Source: Bifidobacterium pullorum subsp. saeculare
GTDB taxonomy: Bacteria > Actinomycetota > Actinomycetes > Actinomycetales > Bifidobacteriaceae
NCBI RefSeq assembly: GCF_016899725.1
Contig: NZ_JACLYU010000004.1
Coordinates: 57,215 to 121,214, forward strand
DNA length: 64,000 bases
Direction of reading: 5' to 3'
Each line of letters opens with the position of its first letter. Position 1 is the first letter of the stretch. The notes beneath the pieces were generated by a model that worked only from the letters and a program-made list of their open reading frames with translations, was not told the origin of the DNA and did no database searches. The translations under genes were made by a program, and so were the position numbers. Of the stretch, positions 33,837 to 44,598 are shown in pieces.

Positions 33837-33840
<4 letters not shown>
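33181..33840 (-). CDS. recX: RecA regulatory protein RecX
   Basis: RecX (219 aa) binds RecA filaments and modulates their activity. The helical repeats include [28 protein letters not shown], split here as [19 protein letters not shown] and [10 protein letters not shown], and also [21 protein letters not shown] and [15 protein letters not shown]. The N-terminal 70 residues are low-complexity and rich in Ala, Gly and Arg. Its ATG overlaps the recA stop by four bases, so it is translated with recA and shares the SOS control. Confidence 0.9.
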
Positions 33841-35000
<1,160 letters not shown>

Positions 35001-35077
35001 GATGTTCTCCTTTGCGTCGCTGGCGGTTCGTTCGCGTCCACGGTACGGGCCCCGTCCGAGCGGGCGCAATCCCGCCA

Positions 35078-35096
35078 GGGCATTGTGGTCGGATCC
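35078..35096 (-). repeat. 19-nt element shared with the DUF4192 gene leader (copy 2)
   Basis: This copy is identical to 22605-22623 and lies inside the predicted recA leader, between the -10 box and the ribosome-binding site. The function is unknown. Confidence 0.6.
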
Positions 35097-35140
35097 TCCG
35101 CTCCGGGCGTGTCGCGCACGCCATCCGCCGTACTGCGCCC

Positions 35141-35146
35141 ACTATA
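35141..35146 (-). promoter_or_regulatory. -10 box of recA
   Basis: TATAGT on the minus strand lies 10 bp downstream of the SOS box, giving a leader of about 130 nt. Confidence 0.55.
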
Positions 35147-35156
35147 GCGAGCGAGG

Positions 35157-35170
35157 CGAACAAATGTTCG
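35157..35170. promoter_or_regulatory. SOS box (LexA site) of recA-recX
   Basis: CGAACAAATGTTCG is a perfect palindrome matching the Gram-positive/actinobacterial LexA consensus CGAACNNNNGTTCG. An overlapping GTTCGAAC at 35166-35173 may extend the site. It sits just upstream of the -10 box. Confidence 0.92.
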
Positions 35171-35182
35171 AACAACGCGCCG

Positions 35183-35419
35183 TCAGCGGCCGTGGGGCAT
35201 CGGCGGCGCGTTGTGGTCGCGTCCCCAGCGCCTGGAATCGGGCACATCCATCTGGTCGCACAGCACATTCCAGACCAAGCGGGGCTCCTCCCCCGCCTCG
35301 AGGGCCTCGACCACGCTCATGCCGCCGAGCTTGGCCAGCGCCTGGTCATGGGCGAGCGAACGGCCGTAGCCACGGCCGAAGACCTCTTCGAGCAGTTCCC
35401 AGAATTCCCGTTCCCTCAT
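35183..35419 (-). CDS. DUF3046 protein
   Basis: This 78-aa protein matches the small DUF3046 family, which in actinobacteria sits next to recA. Typical pieces are EFWELLEEVFGRGYGRSLAHDQAL and VVEALEAGEEPRLVWNVLCDQMDVP. The ATG at 35419 has GGAGGCGTCGCC upstream; the frame continues further upstream but that part overlaps clgR. The SOS box lies only 13 bp past its stop codon. Function is unknown. Confidence 0.8.
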   Translation of the reverse strand: MREREFWELLEEVFGRGYGRSLAHDQALAKLGGMSVVEALEAGEEPRLVWNVLCDQMDVPDSRRWGRDHNAPPMPHGR

Positions 35420-35444
35420 GGCGACGCCTCCGTTGAGTCGCCGC

Positions 35445-35957
35445 TCACTCCTCGACGGAGTCGAGGTAGTCGGCGACGAGGCGCAGCATCTGCGCGCAGC
35501 TGACGCCCAGCGCCTGGGCGATGGAGCACAGCAGCTCCGAGCTGGCCTCCTTCTGCCCGCGCTCCACCTCGGACAGGTAGCCGAGCGAGACGCCGGCCTT
35601 CTCGGAGACCTCGCGCAGGGTCTTGTGGTCGCGGGTGCGCAGGTCGCGCAGCACCCGTCCGATGGCGCCGCGCAGGGAGATGGTCTTCGGTTCGCCGGTC
35701 TCCTTGGCGGGCCGGTGGTCCTCGCGGCGGGGCGCCTCGGCGGCGTCCTCCTCATGCCACAGGCGGTTCAGCGCCGCCTGGCGCTCGTCCTTGGCCTTGC
35801 GCGCGGCGCGGGCGCGGATCACCTGCTGCTGGGCGAATATCACGGCGCGGCGCTGGGCCGGCGTGAGTTCCTGGGTCCGTGCGGTGCCGGGCCGGACGAT
35901 CTCCGGCGCCATGGCCGGGACCTCGGTCTGTGCTGCGGTGCGCGTCATCGTCTCCAT
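35445..35957 (-). CDS. clgR: XRE-family regulator, ClgR-like
   Basis: This 170-aa protein has a helix-turn-helix domain at about residues 95-155 ([41 protein letters not shown], in several overlapping family segments). In actinobacteria ClgR, encoded between cinA and recA, activates clp protease genes. The N-terminal 90 residues are an Arg/Ala/Gln-rich extension. The ATG at 35957 has GGGGGAC upstream, and a TTGACA-like -35 is at 36002-36007 on the minus strand. Assignment to ClgR rests on the HTH type and the cinA-clgR-DUF3046-recA order. Confidence 0.82.
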   Translation of the reverse strand: METMTRTAAQTEVPAMAPEIVRPGTARTQELTPAQRRAVIFAQQQVIRARAARKAKDERQAALNRLWHEEDAAEAPRREDHRPAKETGEPKTISLRGAIGRVLRDLRTRDHKTLREVSEKAGVSLGYLSEVERGQKEASSELLCSIAQALGVSCAQMLRLVADYLDSVEE

Positions 35958-36001
35958 GCTCGTCCCCCTTGGTTGTCGTTTGATGTGATGCCTTCCAGTA
36001 C

Positions 36002-36007
36002 TGTCAA
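36002..36007 (-). promoter_or_regulatory. Possible -35 box of clgR
   Basis: TTGACA on the minus strand lies in the 67-bp gap between cinA and clgR. The matching -10 is poor. Confidence 0.35.
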
Positions 36008-36024
36008 TCCCCCACGATGCCCGT

Positions 36025-36684
36025 TTATTCCTGTGAACATCCTGACAGTGCGCTTACGATCGCCAGAATATCGAGGACGGCGAGCCGCCGCACCGCGGGA
36101 CGGTCGCCGCCGAGCCGCAGTTCGGCGGCGATGGTGCGCCGGCCGTCGGCGTCGTGCCGCTCCCCCGCCCAGGCTCCGGCGCCGCCGATGATGGGGACCG
36201 CGCCGGGCGCGGTGGGTTCCGCCGCCAGGGCCGGCAGCGTCTGCGCAAGGGCGTCGGCCTCCGCCCCGGGCAGTGACAGGCCGACGTACACGAGGCCGGC
36301 GGGCTTGTCCCCGTCGGGGCCGGGGCCGGCGACGCCGGTCGTGGACAATCCCACGACCCCGTGGTAGCCGGGCTGGTCGTAGAGGCGGGCGGTGGCGGCG
36401 GCCATCTGCCGCGCCACCTCGGGGTGGACGGCGCCCTCGCGCTCCAGCAGGGCGCGGTCGATGCCGAGGATGCTGGCCTTGGCGCGGATGTCGTAGGTGA
36501 CGGCGGAGCCGAGGAAGGAGTCGGAGGCGCCGGGGATGCGCACGAAGGCGTCGGCGAGCAGGCCGCCGGTCAGGGATTCGGCGCAGGCGAGCTTCAGGCC
36601 GCGCCGCACGCACCATGCGAGCACCGGCGCGGCGAGCGCGTCGCACCGCCGCTGCCACCGTGCCATCGTCGCACTGTCGCTCAT
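36025..36684 (-). CDS. CinA C-terminal domain protein (nicotinamide-nucleotide amidase type)
   Basis: This 219-aa protein corresponds to the C-terminal amidase domain of CinA (PncC), which deamidates NMN. Family segments are [31 protein letters not shown] (given as separate pieces [10 protein letters not shown] and [11 protein letters not shown]), [14 protein letters not shown], and [22 protein letters not shown]. The C-terminal third has an insert rich in Gly/Ala. The ATG at 36684 has AGGAGGTTGCG upstream. It lies just downstream of pgsA and before clgR, the usual actinobacterial order. Confidence 0.88.
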   Translation of the reverse strand: MSDSATMARWQRRCDALAAPVLAWCVRRGLKLACAESLTGGLLADAFVRIPGASDSFLGSAVTYDIRAKASILGIDRALLEREGAVHPEVARQMAAATARLYDQPGYHGVVGLSTTGVAGPGPDGDKPAGLVYVGLSLPGAEADALAQTLPALAAEPTAPGAVPIIGGAGAWAGERHDADGRRTIAAELRLGGDRPAVRRLAVLDILAIVSALSGCSQE

Positions 36685-36712
36685 CGCAACCTCCTGGGAC
36701 ACGGGCCCGCGC

Positions 36713-37378
36713 TCAGGCGTCGGCGCCCTTCCTGCCGCCGAAGGTGTTGACCAGGTACACCACGCCGGAGTACAGGCACAGCACCAGCGCCACATAGATC
36801 AGCACTTGGGTGGCCCAGGTGTAGGCGGTGAGCCAGGCGGGCGTGGGCACGCGCAGGTCGAGCGACCACATCGGCAACAGCAGCATGGACAGGCCGATGC
36901 ACTGGAACACTGTCTTGAGCTTGCCGGGCCAGGCGGCGGCGATGACCTTGCCGCCGGGGCGTTCCATCACGAAGAAGCGCATGACGGTGATGCCGATCTC
37001 GCGCACGAGGAACAGCACGGTGACCCACCACGCCAGTTCGCCGAACACGGAGGCAACGACCATCGTGCCGCAGGTGAGCAGCTTGTCGGCGATGGGGTCC
37101 ATGAGCTTGCCCATCTCGGTGACCTGATCGTATTTGCGCGCCATCCAGCCGTCGATCTTATCGGTGGAGGCGGCGATGATGAACAGCACGGCGGCCGCCC
37201 ACCGCATCGGCAGGTTGTCCTCGCCCCACGGGCCGGCCAGGCACATGAGCACGAGCAGCACCACGACCAGCACGATGCGCGCGTAGGTGACCAGGTTCGG
37301 CGGGGCGTTCCAGCCGTCCAGCAGGGACGGCTTGGCGGCGCTTGCGGCAAGTGCGGCTTTGTTCCGTTCGTCAGTCAT
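36713..37378 (-). CDS. pgsA: CDP-diacylglycerol-glycerol-3-phosphate 3-phosphatidyltransferase
   Basis: This 221-aa membrane enzyme makes phosphatidylglycerol phosphate. The CDP-alcohol phosphotransferase motif DGX2ARX8GX3DX3D can be read as DGWMARKYDQVTEMGKLMD followed by PIAD. About five hydrophobic segments are present. The ATG at 37378 is preceded 8 nt upstream by TACAGT, and also by a close GGAG. Between ftsK and cinA on the same strand, it is in conserved actinobacterial order. Confidence 0.92.
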   Translation of the reverse strand: MTDERNKAALAASAAKPSLLDGWNAPPNLVTYARIVLVVVLLVLMCLAGPWGEDNLPMRWAAAVLFIIAASTDKIDGWMARKYDQVTEMGKLMDPIADKLLTCGTMVVASVFGELAWWVTVLFLVREIGITVMRFFVMERPGGKVIAAAWPGKLKTVFQCIGLSMLLLPMWSLDLRVPTPAWLTAYTWATQVLIYVALVLCLYSGVVYLVNTFGGRKGADA

Positions 37379-37471
37379 GTCTCCACACTGTACGCCCGCT
37401 GGCCTACCTCGCCGCTGGCAATGAGCTGGCAGCGGGCGCAGGGAACGCTGCGAACCGCCGGGCTCAGGCCG

Positions 37472-40336
37472 TCACTGGCCGGCCGCGGCGGAGGGCACGA
37501 TCGCGTCGGTCTCGCCGCGGATGAACGCGAGCACCTGCGGCAGGTCCGGCGGCTGGACGAGCACCTGGCGCGCCTTGGATCCCTCGGACGGGCCGACCAC
37601 GCCGCGCGACTCCAGCAGGTCCATGAGCCTGCCGGCCTTCGCGAAGCCGACGCGCAGCTTGCGCTGCAGCATCGAGGTGGAGCCGAACTGCGTGGTGACC
37701 ACGAGTTCGGCGGCCTGCAGCAGCAGGTCCATGTCGTCGCCGATCTCCTCGTCCGGTTCCACGGCCTTGTGCTCCGCCTCGGCGGCCATCTGCTCGATGT
37801 CCTCGCGGTAGCGGGGCTTGCGCTGGGTGCGCGTGAACTCGACGGCCTTGCGGATCTCGGATTCGCTCACCCACGCGCCCTGCACGCGGATGGGCTTGGC
37901 GGTGCCCATCGGCAGGAACAGCGCGTCGCCCTGGCCGATCAGCGTCTCGGCGCCGGTGGTGTCGAGGATGACGCGCGAATCGGTGGCCGAGGAGGTGGCG
38001 AAGGCGAGGCGGGAGGGGATGTTGGCCTTGATGAGGCCGGTGACCACGTCCACGCTCGGCCGCTGCGTGGCGAGCACGAGGTGTACGCCGGCGGCGCGGG
38101 CCAGCTGGGTGATGCGCTGGATCGAGGATTCGACGTCGTTCTTGGCCACCATCATGAGGTCGGCCATCTCGTCGACGACGACGAGGATGTACGGGTAGGG
38201 CGCCACCTTGCGGTTGGAGCCGGCCGGGGCGTGCACCTTGCCGGCGCGCACGGCCTCGTTGAAGTCCTTGATGTGGCGGAAGCCGAAGAACTCCAGGTCG
38301 GAGTAGCGGGCGTCCATCTCCTTGACCACCCATTCCAGGGATTGGGCGGCCTTCTTCGGGTCGGTGATGATGGGCGTGAGCAGGTGCGGGATGCCGGCGT
38401 AGGCGGACAGTTCCACGCGCTTGGGGTCGACCATGATCAGGCGCACCTGCTCGGGCGTGGCACGCATGATGATCGAGGTGAGCATCGAGTTGATGAAGCT
38501 CGACTTGCCGCTTCCGGTGGCGCCGGCGACGAGCAGATGGGGCATCTTGGCGAGGTCGGCGGTCACGAAATGGCCCTCGACGTCCTTGCCCACGCCTGTG
38601 AGCATCGGATTGGGGTCGTTCCTCGCCTTGTCCGAGCGCAGCACGTCGCCCAGGTGCACGATCTCGCGGTCGGCGTTGGGGATCTCGATGCCGATCGCGG
38701 ATTTGCCGGGGATCGGCGAGAGGATGCGCACGTCGGAACTGGCCACCGCGTAGGCGATGTTCTTCTGCAGGTTGGTGACCTTCTCCACTTTGACGCCGGC
38801 GCCGAGCTCGACCTCGTACTGGGTGACGGACGGGCCGCGCAGGAAGCCGACGACGCGTGCGTCGACCTTGAACTGCTGGAAGGTGGAGGTCAGGGCGGCG
38901 ATGACCCGGTCGTTGGCGGGGGTGCGGGCCGCATGCGGCTGGCCCTTGGCGAGCAGGTCGAGGCTGGGCAGCTGGTAAGGATGCTCGGCGTCGTCCGCCG
39001 AGGGGACGTCCGCGCCGGGGGCTCCGCCCGCGGCGTCCCCGGCCGTTCCGGCGCCGCGGTTGTCGGCGTTGGCGCCTTCGTCGGCCCCGTAGGCGCCGGT
39101 GCCGGCCGCGGCGGTCGCGTCGGCGACCTCGGCCGGGCCGGCCTGCGTGTCGTCGGCGAGCGCGGCCCAGGGGTCGGCCGCGCCCGGTCCGGCCGCCGAG
39201 GAGACGACGGTGCGGACGGCGGGGGCCGCGTCGAGGGCTTCGGTGGCCTCGGCGGCGCGGGCGAGCGCGGAGGCGACGGAGCGGGCGCCGGCGGGGGCGA
39301 TGCCGGCGGCGGGCACGGCGAGCGTGGCGTCGTCGACGATGGGGGTTTCGGCGGTCGCGCCGTGGCTGCTGGCGGCGCGGGCGAAGGGGTCGTCGCCTTC
39401 GTAGCGCTCGAGGCTCGGGTCGCCGCCGTCCTTGCGGCGGCGGGAGAACAGGCCGGTCAGCCGGGAGAACAGGCCGGGACGGGCCGCGGGCCCGTCGTCG
39501 CCGTCGTCGCCGTCGTCGTGGGTGGGCACGCCGTCGGCGAGGGGCAGCGTGGCGTCGCCGACGCGCACCTCGTTGGGGAAGGCGTCCGCCTCGTCTTCGC
39601 CGGCGTCCGCAGCCTTGCCGGCGGACCGGCCCGCGAAGCGCTCGCGCAGCCGGCGGAGGTCCTGCGGCAGGTCGGTGACGTGGGTGCGGGTGATCATGAG
39701 CAGGGAGAACAGGCCGACGACGACGAACACGACGATCGCGAAGGCCTTCGACAGGCCCCAGGCCAGCGGGGAGCCGAGCACGAAGCCGACGAGGCCGCCC
39801 GCCTGCTGCAGGGCGGCGAGGGAGAAGCCGGGCACGTCGGAGGCGAGGACGACGTCGATGATCGAGCAGATGGACCACAGCAGCAGCACCCAGCCGGTGA
39901 CGACGCGCGGATTGTCGGAGGCCTTGCCGGAGTTGCGCATGAGGCGGATGGCGACGATGGCGAGCAGCACCGGCAGCACGACGCTCATCAGGCCGAACAC
40001 GCCGGAGGCGACGGCGTGGAGGAACACGCCGAGCGGCCCGGTGACGCGGAACCATTCGGAGGCGCAGAAGAACACGGCCAGCACCATGAGCAGGAAGCAC
40101 AGGCCGTCGCGCCGGTAGGCGGGGTCGTACTCCCCCACGCCGGTGACGGCGCGCACGCCGGAGCCGACCGCGCGCGGGATGGCCAGAAGGGCGCGCTTCC
40201 AGAGCGGCTCGGGCAGGTCCGCGCCCGCCTCGCCGCGGGCGCCTCCTGCGGCCGGGCGGGAGGATCTGGCGCCGGACGAGCCGCCGCGTGCGCTGGACGT
40301 GCCGTTCTTCCTGGGGCTTCGTGTCGTGTCAACCAT
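37472..40336 (-). CDS. ftsK: DNA translocase FtsK/SpoIIIE
   Basis: FtsK (954 aa) pumps chromosomal DNA through the division septum. Four membrane segments lie at about residues 60-205, followed by a Pro/Ala/Asp-rich linker (about 210-440). The motor has Walker [12 protein letters not shown], Walker [15 protein letters not shown] and [21 protein letters not shown]-terminal gamma winged-helix ([20 protein letters not shown]) should read KOPS-like sites. The ATG at 40336 follows a TAGATT box by 9 nt. It is divergent from the Fic gene. Confidence 0.96.
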   Translation of the reverse strand: MVDTTRSPRKNGTSSARGGSSGARSSRPAAGGARGEAGADLPEPLWKRALLAIPRAVGSGVRAVTGVGEYDPAYRRDGLCFLLMVLAVFFCASEWFRVTGPLGVFLHAVASGVFGLMSVVLPVLLAIVAIRLMRNSGKASDNPRVVTGWVLLLWSICSIIDVVLASDVPGFSLAALQQAGGLVGFVLGSPLAWGLSKAFAIVVFVVVGLFSLLMITRTHVTDLPQDLRRLRERFAGRSAGKAADAGEDEADAFPNEVRVGDATLPLADGVPTHDDGDDGDDGPAARPGLFSRLTGLFSRRRKDGGDPSLERYEGDDPFARAASSHGATAETPIVDDATLAVPAAGIAPAGARSVASALARAAEATEALDAAPAVRTVVSSAAGPGAADPWAALADDTQAGPAEVADATAAAGTGAYGADEGANADNRGAGTAGDAAGGAPGADVPSADDAEHPYQLPSLDLLAKGQPHAARTPANDRVIAALTSTFQQFKVDARVVGFLRGPSVTQYEVELGAGVKVEKVTNLQKNIAYAVASSDVRILSPIPGKSAIGIEIPNADREIVHLGDVLRSDKARNDPNPMLTGVGKDVEGHFVTADLAKMPHLLVAGATGSGKSSFINSMLTSIIMRATPEQVRLIMVDPKRVELSAYAGIPHLLTPIITDPKKAAQSLEWVVKEMDARYSDLEFFGFRHIKDFNEAVRAGKVHAPAGSNRKVAPYPYILVVVDEMADLMMVAKNDVESSIQRITQLARAAGVHLVLATQRPSVDVVTGLIKANIPSRLAFATSSATDSRVILDTTGAETLIGQGDALFLPMGTAKPIRVQGAWVSESEIRKAVEFTRTQRKPRYREDIEQMAAEAEHKAVEPDEEIGDDMDLLLQAAELVVTTQFGSTSMLQRKLRVGFAKAGRLMDLLESRGVVGPSEGSKARQVLVQPPDLPQVLAFIRGETDAIVPSAAAGQ

Positions 40337-40416
40337 AGCGGTTCCAATCTAGCGAACCGCGCGTACCTCGGAAGGCGGGCCCGGCCGGCCGGTTTCGGCC
40401 GGCGGCGCCGAGGGGG

Positions 40417-40422
40417 TACCAT
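40417..40422 (+). promoter_or_regulatory. -10 box of the Fic gene (leaderless)
   Basis: TACCAT is followed by 6 nt and the ATG at 40429. Confidence 0.5.
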
Positions 40423-40428
40423 CGAGGC

Positions 40429-41214
40429 ATGACTCCAGCGGAACGGGCGAGCGCAGTCGCCTTCGCATTGCGGAACTGCGCGTTGGAAGCGATGGAGCCG
40501 GGCGATGCGACGATGCGCGCCGCGGCGCGGTACCAGCATGGCGACATCGACGTGGACGGGCTCATCGACGCGGCCGACCAGTCCACGGACGCGATGCGCA
40601 AGCGGCTGGCGGACGGCAGCCTCGACGAGACGGCGCGCGACCGGGCGGATTCGGTGTTCGCCCGCACCGTGCTGCTCGCCCAGCGCGGCTGGGAGCCCTC
40701 CGGCGACCTGGCGGAGCTGGTGGCGATCCACCGGGGGCTGTTCGACGGCGTGTTCGACGACGCGGGCCGGCTGCGCGGCTCGGACGTGGCGCGCGGCAAA
40801 ACGGACGACACGAGGCGCGCGCGCAATCCCGAGGCGTTCTTCCCTGCGGTTCTCATCGAGACCGGCGCGCATAACATCGCGATGGAGCTGGCGGAGAAGC
40901 GCAACCTGACGGTCATGGACCGCGTGGAGTTCGTGCGCGAGCTGGCGCATATCCTCGACGAGCTGGGCTACCTGCATCCGTTCCGCGGCGGCAACGCGAT
41001 GACGCTGCGCATCTTCGTCTCCCGCCTGGCGCATGACGCCGGCTGGGACCTCGACTGGGGCACGGTGACGCGCAGCGAGTACAAGGAGGCCAAGCACGCG
41101 GCCTACCGCGGCGACACCACCGGCTTCGAGCGGATGTTCGACCGGATCTGCCGGCCGGCGAATCCGACGCGCATCTGCCTGATCGCCGGCTGGGACCAGG
41201 GCCCGGCCCACTGA
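40429..41214 (+). CDS. Fic-family protein with altered catalytic motif
   Basis: This 261-aa Fic-fold protein belongs to a family that usually transfers AMP to target proteins. The core motif region reads HPFRGGNAMTLRIF at residues 183-196, where the family norm is HPFX(D/E)GNGRXXR. The Mg-binding acidic residue is Gly187 and the first Arg is Met191; His183, Asn189 and Arg194 remain. The flap-side segment LAHILDELGYLHPF is otherwise well conserved. No neighbouring antitoxin gene is seen. Either the enzyme is inactive as an AMPylase or it has another activity. Confidence 0.82.
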   Translation: MTPAERASAVAFALRNCALEAMEPGDATMRAAARYQHGDIDVDGLIDAADQSTDAMRKRLADGSLDETARDRADSVFARTVLLAQRGWEPSGDLAELVAIHRGLFDGVFDDAGRLRGSDVARGKTDDTRRARNPEAFFPAVLIETGAHNIAMELAEKRNLTVMDRVEFVRELAHILDELGYLHPFRGGNAMTLRIFVSRLAHDAGWDLDWGTVTRSEYKEAKHAAYRGDTTGFERMFDRICRPANPTRICLIAGWDQGPAH

Positions 41215-41238
41215 CCGGCCGCCCCGGCCGGGGCCGGC

Positions 41239-42291
41239 TCAGGCGGTGAGGTCGCCCAGGTGGTGCTGGACGTAGGCGTCGGCCTGGGCGCCGATGGCGT
41301 CGTAGTCGCCGGCGTCGGCGTGGCCGATGACGGCCATCGCGTTGTCCACGAGGCGGGGGTTGAGCGCGGCCAGCCAGTGGATACGTGGGTCGCGGCCGAA
41401 CCAGCCCATCTGCTTGCGGGCCAGGCGGCTGGTTTTCTGCGCGATGTCGGCCCAGGCGTCGTCCTCCTCGTCCCACATGCCGTCCAGCAGGTCAATCATC
41501 TGCTGGTAGCCCAGGGCGCGGCCGGCGGTGAAGCCCAGATGCGGGCGCAGGCGACGCACCTCGTCGAGGAAACCGTCCTCGCGCATGCGCTGCGTGCGCG
41601 CCCAGATGCGCCGGTCGAGCTCGGCGCGGTCGAGGTCGAGTCCGATCTGCACGGTGGGGATGACGTAGCGGTACCGCGGCAGGCTGGCCGAGTAGGGCCG
41701 GCCGGTCAGTTCGATGACTTCGAGGGCGCGGATGGTGCGCCGGGGGTTGCGCGGGTCCATGCGCGAGGCGGCCTCGGGATCCTTCGCCTTGAGCTCCTCG
41801 AACAGGGCGGTGGCGCCTTCGGCGCGTTCGCGCTCCTCCAGGCGCGCGCGCACCGCGGGGTCGGTGCCGGGGAAGGTGATGTCGTCGATGGCGGCGCGCG
41901 CGTAGAGTCCCGACCCGCCGACCAGGATCGGCCGGATGCCACGCGACCTGAGGTCGGCGATGGTGGCGCGGGCGAGGCGCTGGAAGCGGGCGACGGTCAT
42001 CGCCTCGTCGGGGTCGATGATGTCGATGAGATGGTGGGGCACTTCGGCCTGTTCGGCGGGCGTGGGCTTGGCGGTGCCGATGTCCATGCCGCGGTACATC
42101 TGGTAGGCGTCCGCGTTGACGATCTCGGCGCGTTCGCCGCGCGCGGCGAGACGCTTGGCGATGGCGATGCCGAGCCCGGTTTTGCCGGAGGCGGTCGGCC
42201 CGACGATGGAGACGACGCGCGGGCCGCGCTCCCCCGCCTGCGGCTCGCCGGCGCAGGGCGCGGCCGCGGCCGTATGCTCAGTGGCGCACAT
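41239..42291 (-). CDS. miaA: tRNA dimethylallyltransferase
   Basis: MiaA (350 aa) adds the isopentenyl group to A37 of tRNAs reading UNN codons. The P-loop is [14 protein letters not shown], followed by [19 protein letters not shown] and [12 protein letters not shown]. Later segments are [11 protein letters not shown] and [12 protein letters not shown] chose the ATG at 42291 (MCATEHT), which overlaps the end of miaB by 14 bp, so the two are coupled. It uses DMAPP from the isoprenoid pathway. It is convergent with the Fic gene. Confidence 0.93.
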   Translation of the reverse strand: MCATEHTAAAAPCAGEPQAGERGPRVVSIVGPTASGKTGLGIAIAKRLAARGERAEIVNADAYQMYRGMDIGTAKPTPAEQAEVPHHLIDIIDPDEAMTVARFQRLARATIADLRSRGIRPILVGGSGLYARAAIDDITFPGTDPAVRARLEERERAEGATALFEELKAKDPEAASRMDPRNPRRTIRALEVIELTGRPYSASLPRYRYVIPTVQIGLDLDRAELDRRIWARTQRMREDGFLDEVRRLRPHLGFTAGRALGYQQMIDLLDGMWDEEDDAWADIAQKTSRLARKQMGWFGRDPRIHWLAALNPRLVDNAMAVIGHADAGDYDAIGAQADAYVQHHLGDLTA

Positions 42292-43729
42292 GGTAGGTCT
42301 GCCCCGCCTTCGGATCGGGGTCGGCGATGAGGTTGTGCCGGCCGGCATGGGTGACGGTGGCGGTGACGAAGTCGCCGACCCGGGGCGCGGGCATGCCCTC
42401 GGGCACGCCGATGTGCACGAGCACGCCGGTGCGTTCGCGGCCGGTGACGCGGTGCGTGTCGCCGTCCTTCCTACCGGCCGCGCCGGTGACCATGACCTCG
42501 ACGTCGCGGCCTTCGAAGGACCTCAGGTTCTCCTCGGTGATCCGCTCCTGCAGGGCGATGAGACGTTCAAGGCGCTCCTGGGCCACCTCGTGCGGCACCT
42601 GCTCCATCGTGGCGGCGGGCGTGCCGGGGCGCGGCGAGTAGATGAACGTGAAGGCGGAGGAGAAGCGGGCCCGCTCCACCAGGTCGAGCGTGGCCTGGAA
42701 GTCCTCCTCGGTCTCGCCGGGGAAGCCGACGATGATGTCGGTGGAGATCTGCGCGTCGGGCATCGCCTCGCGCACCTTGCCCAGGATATCCATGAAGCGG
42801 CTGGTGCGGTAGGAGCGGCGCATGGCCCTCAGGATCCGGTCGGAGCCGGACTGCAGGGGCATGTGCAGCTGATGCATGACGTTCGGGGTCTCGGCCATCG
42901 CGGCAATCACGTCGTCGGTGAAGGCAGCCGGGTGGGGCGAGGTGAAGCGCACGCGCTCCAGGCCCTCGACCTCGCCGCAGGCCCGAAGCAGCTTGGAGAA
43001 GGCGTAGCGGTCACCGATGCCGTAGCCGAAGGAGTTGACGTTCTGACCGAGCAGCGTGACCTCCTTGGCGCCGCCGGCGACGCAGCCGCGCACCTCGGCG
43101 AGGATGTCGCCGGGGCGGCGGTCGCGTTCCTTGCCGCGCGTGGTCGGCACGATGCAGAACGTGCAGGTGTTGTTGCAGCCCACGGAGATGGCCACCCACG
43201 AGCTGACGGCGGAGGCACGGTGGGCGGGCAGGTCGCTCGGGAAGCACTGCAGGTCGTCGGCGACCTCGACCTGCGGCTCGCCGGTGGCCCGGTTGCGATC
43301 CAGGAGCCGGGGCAGCACGTCGAGGTTCTTCGTGCCGAACACGGCGGACACCCACGGGGCGCGCCTGGCGATCTTCTCACGATCGAGCTGGGCCATGCAC
43401 CCGCCGACGGCGATCTGCAGGCCCGGGCGTTCGCGCGTCATCTGATGCCACAGGCCCACGGTACCGTACATGCGTTCGGCGGCGTTCTCGCGCACCGCGC
43501 AGGTGTTGAGCACGATGAGGTCGAGGTCATGGGCCTCGACCTGCTCGCCGGTGGCGGGCACATAGCCGTCGGCCTCCAGGATGCCGGCGATGCGTTCGGA
43601 GTCATGCACGTTCATCTGGCAGCCGAGGGTATGAATGTAGTACACGCCCTTGCCGCGCTCCCCCGGCGCGGGGAGGGTGGCGGCGGTGGCTGAGGCGCGC
43701 TCCGCCCCGGTCATCATGTCTTCGTTCAT
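42278..43729 (-). CDS. miaB: tRNA-2-methylthio-N6-dimethylallyladenosine synthase
   Basis: MiaB (483 aa) is a radical SAM methylthiotransferase acting on the base made by MiaA. The N-terminal cluster region has [16 protein letters not shown], and the radical SAM motif is [24 protein letters not shown] and the C-terminal TRAM domain are present. Three further Cys for the auxiliary cluster are in [14 protein letters not shown] and GGCMAQ. The ATG at 43729 follows GGGGTGCC. miaB precedes miaA on the minus strand. Confidence 0.95.
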   Translation of the reverse strand: MNEDMMTGAERASATAATLPAPGERGKGVYYIHTLGCQMNVHDSERIAGILEADGYVPATGEQVEAHDLDLIVLNTCAVRENAAERMYGTVGLWHQMTRERPGLQIAVGGCMAQLDREKIARRAPWVSAVFGTKNLDVLPRLLDRNRATGEPQVEVADDLQCFPSDLPAHRASAVSSWVAISVGCNNTCTFCIVPTTRGKERDRRPGDILAEVRGCVAGGAKEVTLLGQNVNSFGYGIGDRYAFSKLLRACGEVEGLERVRFTSPHPAAFTDDVIAAMAETPNVMHQLHMPLQSGSDRILRAMRRSYRTSRFMDILGKVREAMPDAQISTDIIVGFPGETEEDFQATLDLVERARFSSAFTFIYSPRPGTPAATMEQVPHEVAQERLERLIALQERITEENLRSFEGRDVEVMVTGAAGRKDGDTHRVTGRERTGVLVHIGVPEGMPAPRVGDFVTATVTHAGRHNLIADPDPKAGQTYHVRH

Positions 43730-43830
43730 GGCACCCCATGGTAACCGCGGGGCGGGATGCGGCCCCGCCGCCGTCACGCGGCGCACCCCCGTTTCCCATG
43801 GTTCGCCCAGCTTGGCCGCGCGATGGTGGG

Positions 43831-43836
43831 TATCAT
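43831..43836 (+). promoter_or_regulatory. -10 box of the small (p)ppGpp synthetase gene
   Basis: TATCAT is followed by 7 nt and a GTG at 43844, the spacing seen at other leaderless genes in this window. Confidence 0.4.
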
Positions 43837-43843
43837 GGGCTTC

Positions 43844-44575
43844 GTGATACTAGACCGACACAGCCGGGTGAACGCCTCCGGCATCAAGGCCAGACTCAGC
43901 TCCGTGGACTACAACGGGGCGCGCTTCGACCTCGACGAGGTGAGCGAGTTCATCGACCTCATGCAGGTGTACGAGGGGGCGATGTACGAAATCTCCACGA
44001 AGCTGGAGATCCTGGACGACGAGTTCCAGGTGCGGTTCAGCCACGACCCGATCCACCACATGGAGCGCCGGCTCAAGTCGGTGGATTCGATCATCGGCAA
44101 GCTGCGGAGGCGCGACCTGCCGCTCAACACGCGCGCCATCAGGGACAACCTGTTCGATGTGGCGGGCATCCGCGTGATCTGCAACTACCGGGACGACGTG
44201 TACTCGGTGGCCAACTACCTGTCCGCCCAGTCGGACATCCAGGTGCTGCGCGTCAAGGATTACATCAAGAACCCCAAGCAGAACGGCTACCGTTCGTTGC
44301 ACGTCATCTACGCGGTGCCGGTGTTCCTCTCCTCGGGCGCGCACTACACGCCGGTGGAGGTGCAGTTCCGCACCATCGCGATGGACTACTGGGCGTCGCT
44401 GGAGCATGCGCTGCGCTACAAGTCGGATCTGCCGGACGCGAAGCTGGCCGAGCATTCGCAGACGCTGCTCGACTGCGCCCGTTCGCTGCAGAACATCGAG
44501 GTGCAGATGCAGAACATCCACCGCGACATCAACGGCGCGCCGCAGGTGGGCGACGCGCCGAAGACCTCGGCCTGA
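43844..44575 (+). CDS. Small alarmone synthetase (RelQ-type GTP pyrophosphokinase)
   Basis: This protein of about 243 aa has only the RelA/SpoT synthetase domain and no hydrolase or regulatory domains. Key segments are [21 protein letters not shown], the synthetase-loop region [20 protein letters not shown], and [20 protein letters not shown]. It makes (p)ppGpp from ATP and GDP/GTP. The start is uncertain: GTG 43844 is chosen for its leaderless -10 box, but ATG 43835 and ATG 43823 are in frame. Divergent miaB starts about 115 bp away. Confidence 0.88.
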   Translation: MILDRHSRVNASGIKARLSSVDYNGARFDLDEVSEFIDLMQVYEGAMYEISTKLEILDDEFQVRFSHDPIHHMERRLKSVDSIIGKLRRRDLPLNTRAIRDNLFDVAGIRVICNYRDDVYSVANYLSAQSDIQVLRVKDYIKNPKQNGYRSLHVIYAVPVFLSSGAHYTPVEVQFRTIAMDYWASLEHALRYKSDLPDAKLAEHSQTLLDCARSLQNIEVQMQNIHRDINGAPQVGDAPKTSA

Positions 44576-44577
44576 AG

Positions 44578-44598
44578 CCCGGGGCTCCCCGCCCCGGG
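44578..44598. terminator. Hairpin between convergent relQ-type gene and BAX inhibitor gene
   Basis: A 7-bp stem CCCGGGG/CCCCGGG with a 7-nt loop exactly fills the gap between the two stop codons. Confidence 0.6.

Noticed and set aside
36497..40432. Plus-strand frame of 1311 codons opposite pgsA and ftsK
   Set aside because: It is antisense to genes with clear domains, and its composition is typical of shadow frames.
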